From positions 124,001 through 188,000 of the forward strand of contig NZ_VOAK01000024.1 in assembly GCF_007859075.1 (NCBI RefSeq): 64,000 bases of DNA, read 5' to 3'. Shown one piece after another: positions 63,815 to 64,000 of the stretch. The translations under genes and the position numbers were made by a program. The stretch's first letter is position 1, and each line of letters begins with the position of its first letter. Source of the DNA: Gemmobacter aquaticus. Lineage in GTDB: Bacteria; Pseudomonadota; Alphaproteobacteria; Rhodobacterales; Rhodobacteraceae. The notes under the pieces are model-generated. The model did not search any database, had not been told where the DNA came from, and saw only the letters and a list, made by a program, of their open reading frames with translations.

Positions 63815-64000
63815 TCCCAAGCCTCCTCATCACCCCAATCGACCGTGATGTCCCTGACTGGCCCCGAAGGCAGCAAGGCGCGCTCAATGCACATCAAGGT
63901 AATCCCGAAATCGAAGCACTGCTCAGGATGGCTCAAAGCCACCGTTTTCCTGGAAAGATCTTCCAGCGCTGCCGCGCACCTGAGTTGCGCCGAAAGATGC
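63811..64000 (-). CDS. Unknown protein upstream of the relaxase, C-terminal fragment
   Basis: The last 62 codons are in the window; the 5' part lies beyond the right edge. The visible end (LSHPEQCFDFGITLMCIERA...ITVDWGDEEAWE) is acidic and shows no family I know. The stop overlaps the relaxase start (ATGA), so it is the preceding gene of the mob operon, where relaxosome accessory proteins (MobC type) are usual. That role is only a guess from position. Confidence 0.55.
   Translation of the reverse strand, partial: HLSAQLRCAAALEDLSRKTVALSHPEQCFDFGITLMCIERALLPSGPVRDITVDWGDEEAWE

Overview
The window looks like a chromosome segment of a Rhodobacteraceae-type alphaproteobacterium (Rhodobacter/Paracoccus/Ruegeria relatives). 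The clues are high G+C, the gene order infA-maf-RNase E/G-yacG-tRNA-Phe, a lysine/glutaryl-CoA degradation cluster, and a long inverted repeat after gcdH of a kind I associate with this family. This is inference from gene content; no 16S gene is present.

Layout. (1) 1-10.6 kb is core chromosome. It holds a minus-strand lysine-degradation cluster (saccharopine dehydrogenase fragment, aminoadipate-semialdehyde dehydrogenase, a FabD-like acyltransferase, a fused alpha/beta 2-oxoacid dehydrogenase E1, glutaryl-CoA dehydrogenase) with a divergent LysR regulator. A nitrilase-family amidase and a tightly overlapped infA-maf-RNase E/G-yacG operon follow, ending at tRNA-Phe(GAA). (2) 10.6-60.8 kb is a genomic island of about 50 kb inserted in the 3' end of tRNA-Phe. 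A perfect 51-bp repeat (10553-10603 and 60785-60835) marks its ends, a P4-type tyrosine integrase sits at the right end, and each end carries a matching pair of TGGGCTAC motifs 11 bp apart. (3) 60.8-64 kb holds mobilisation genes (ColE1-like relaxase with two small genes nested in other frames). They lie beyond attR and probably belong to a second element integrated in tandem.

The island is composite. Its left half (11.1-36.2 kb) is a catabolic module. It includes an (R)-amine-transaminase-like enzyme, a class III aminotransferase, an oligopeptide-type ABC transporter with its binding protein, an acetoin-dehydrogenase-like E1 and E2, and a beta-oxidation set (acyl-CoA dehydrogenase, hydratase/3-hydroxyacyl-CoA dehydrogenase, thiolase, class III CoA-transferase). 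It also has an aldehyde dehydrogenase, a four-carbon acid-sugar kinase with a class II aldolase, two AroE-like dehydrogenases, a decayed enolase-superfamily gene and an IclR regulator. Two IclR-type operator candidates lie in the two divergent promoter regions, so the cluster is probably one regulon. The logical flow is import, deamination to an oxo acid, oxidative decarboxylation to an acyl-CoA, and beta-oxidation; the actual substrate is unknown.

A scar region (36.3-40.6 kb) with IS3, IS5 and IS66/IS3-type remnants and a decayed integrase/AlpA/Rep-like element separates this from the right half (40.4-59 kb). That half looks like genome defence. It has a 1719-residue fusion of DEDDh exonuclease, RecQ helicase and UvrD helicase, and a two-gene operon encoding a 2469-residue protein with two sacsin-like GHKL ATPase modules plus a RapA-like SNF2 helicase. 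That two-gene operon is the best candidate for an undescribed system here.
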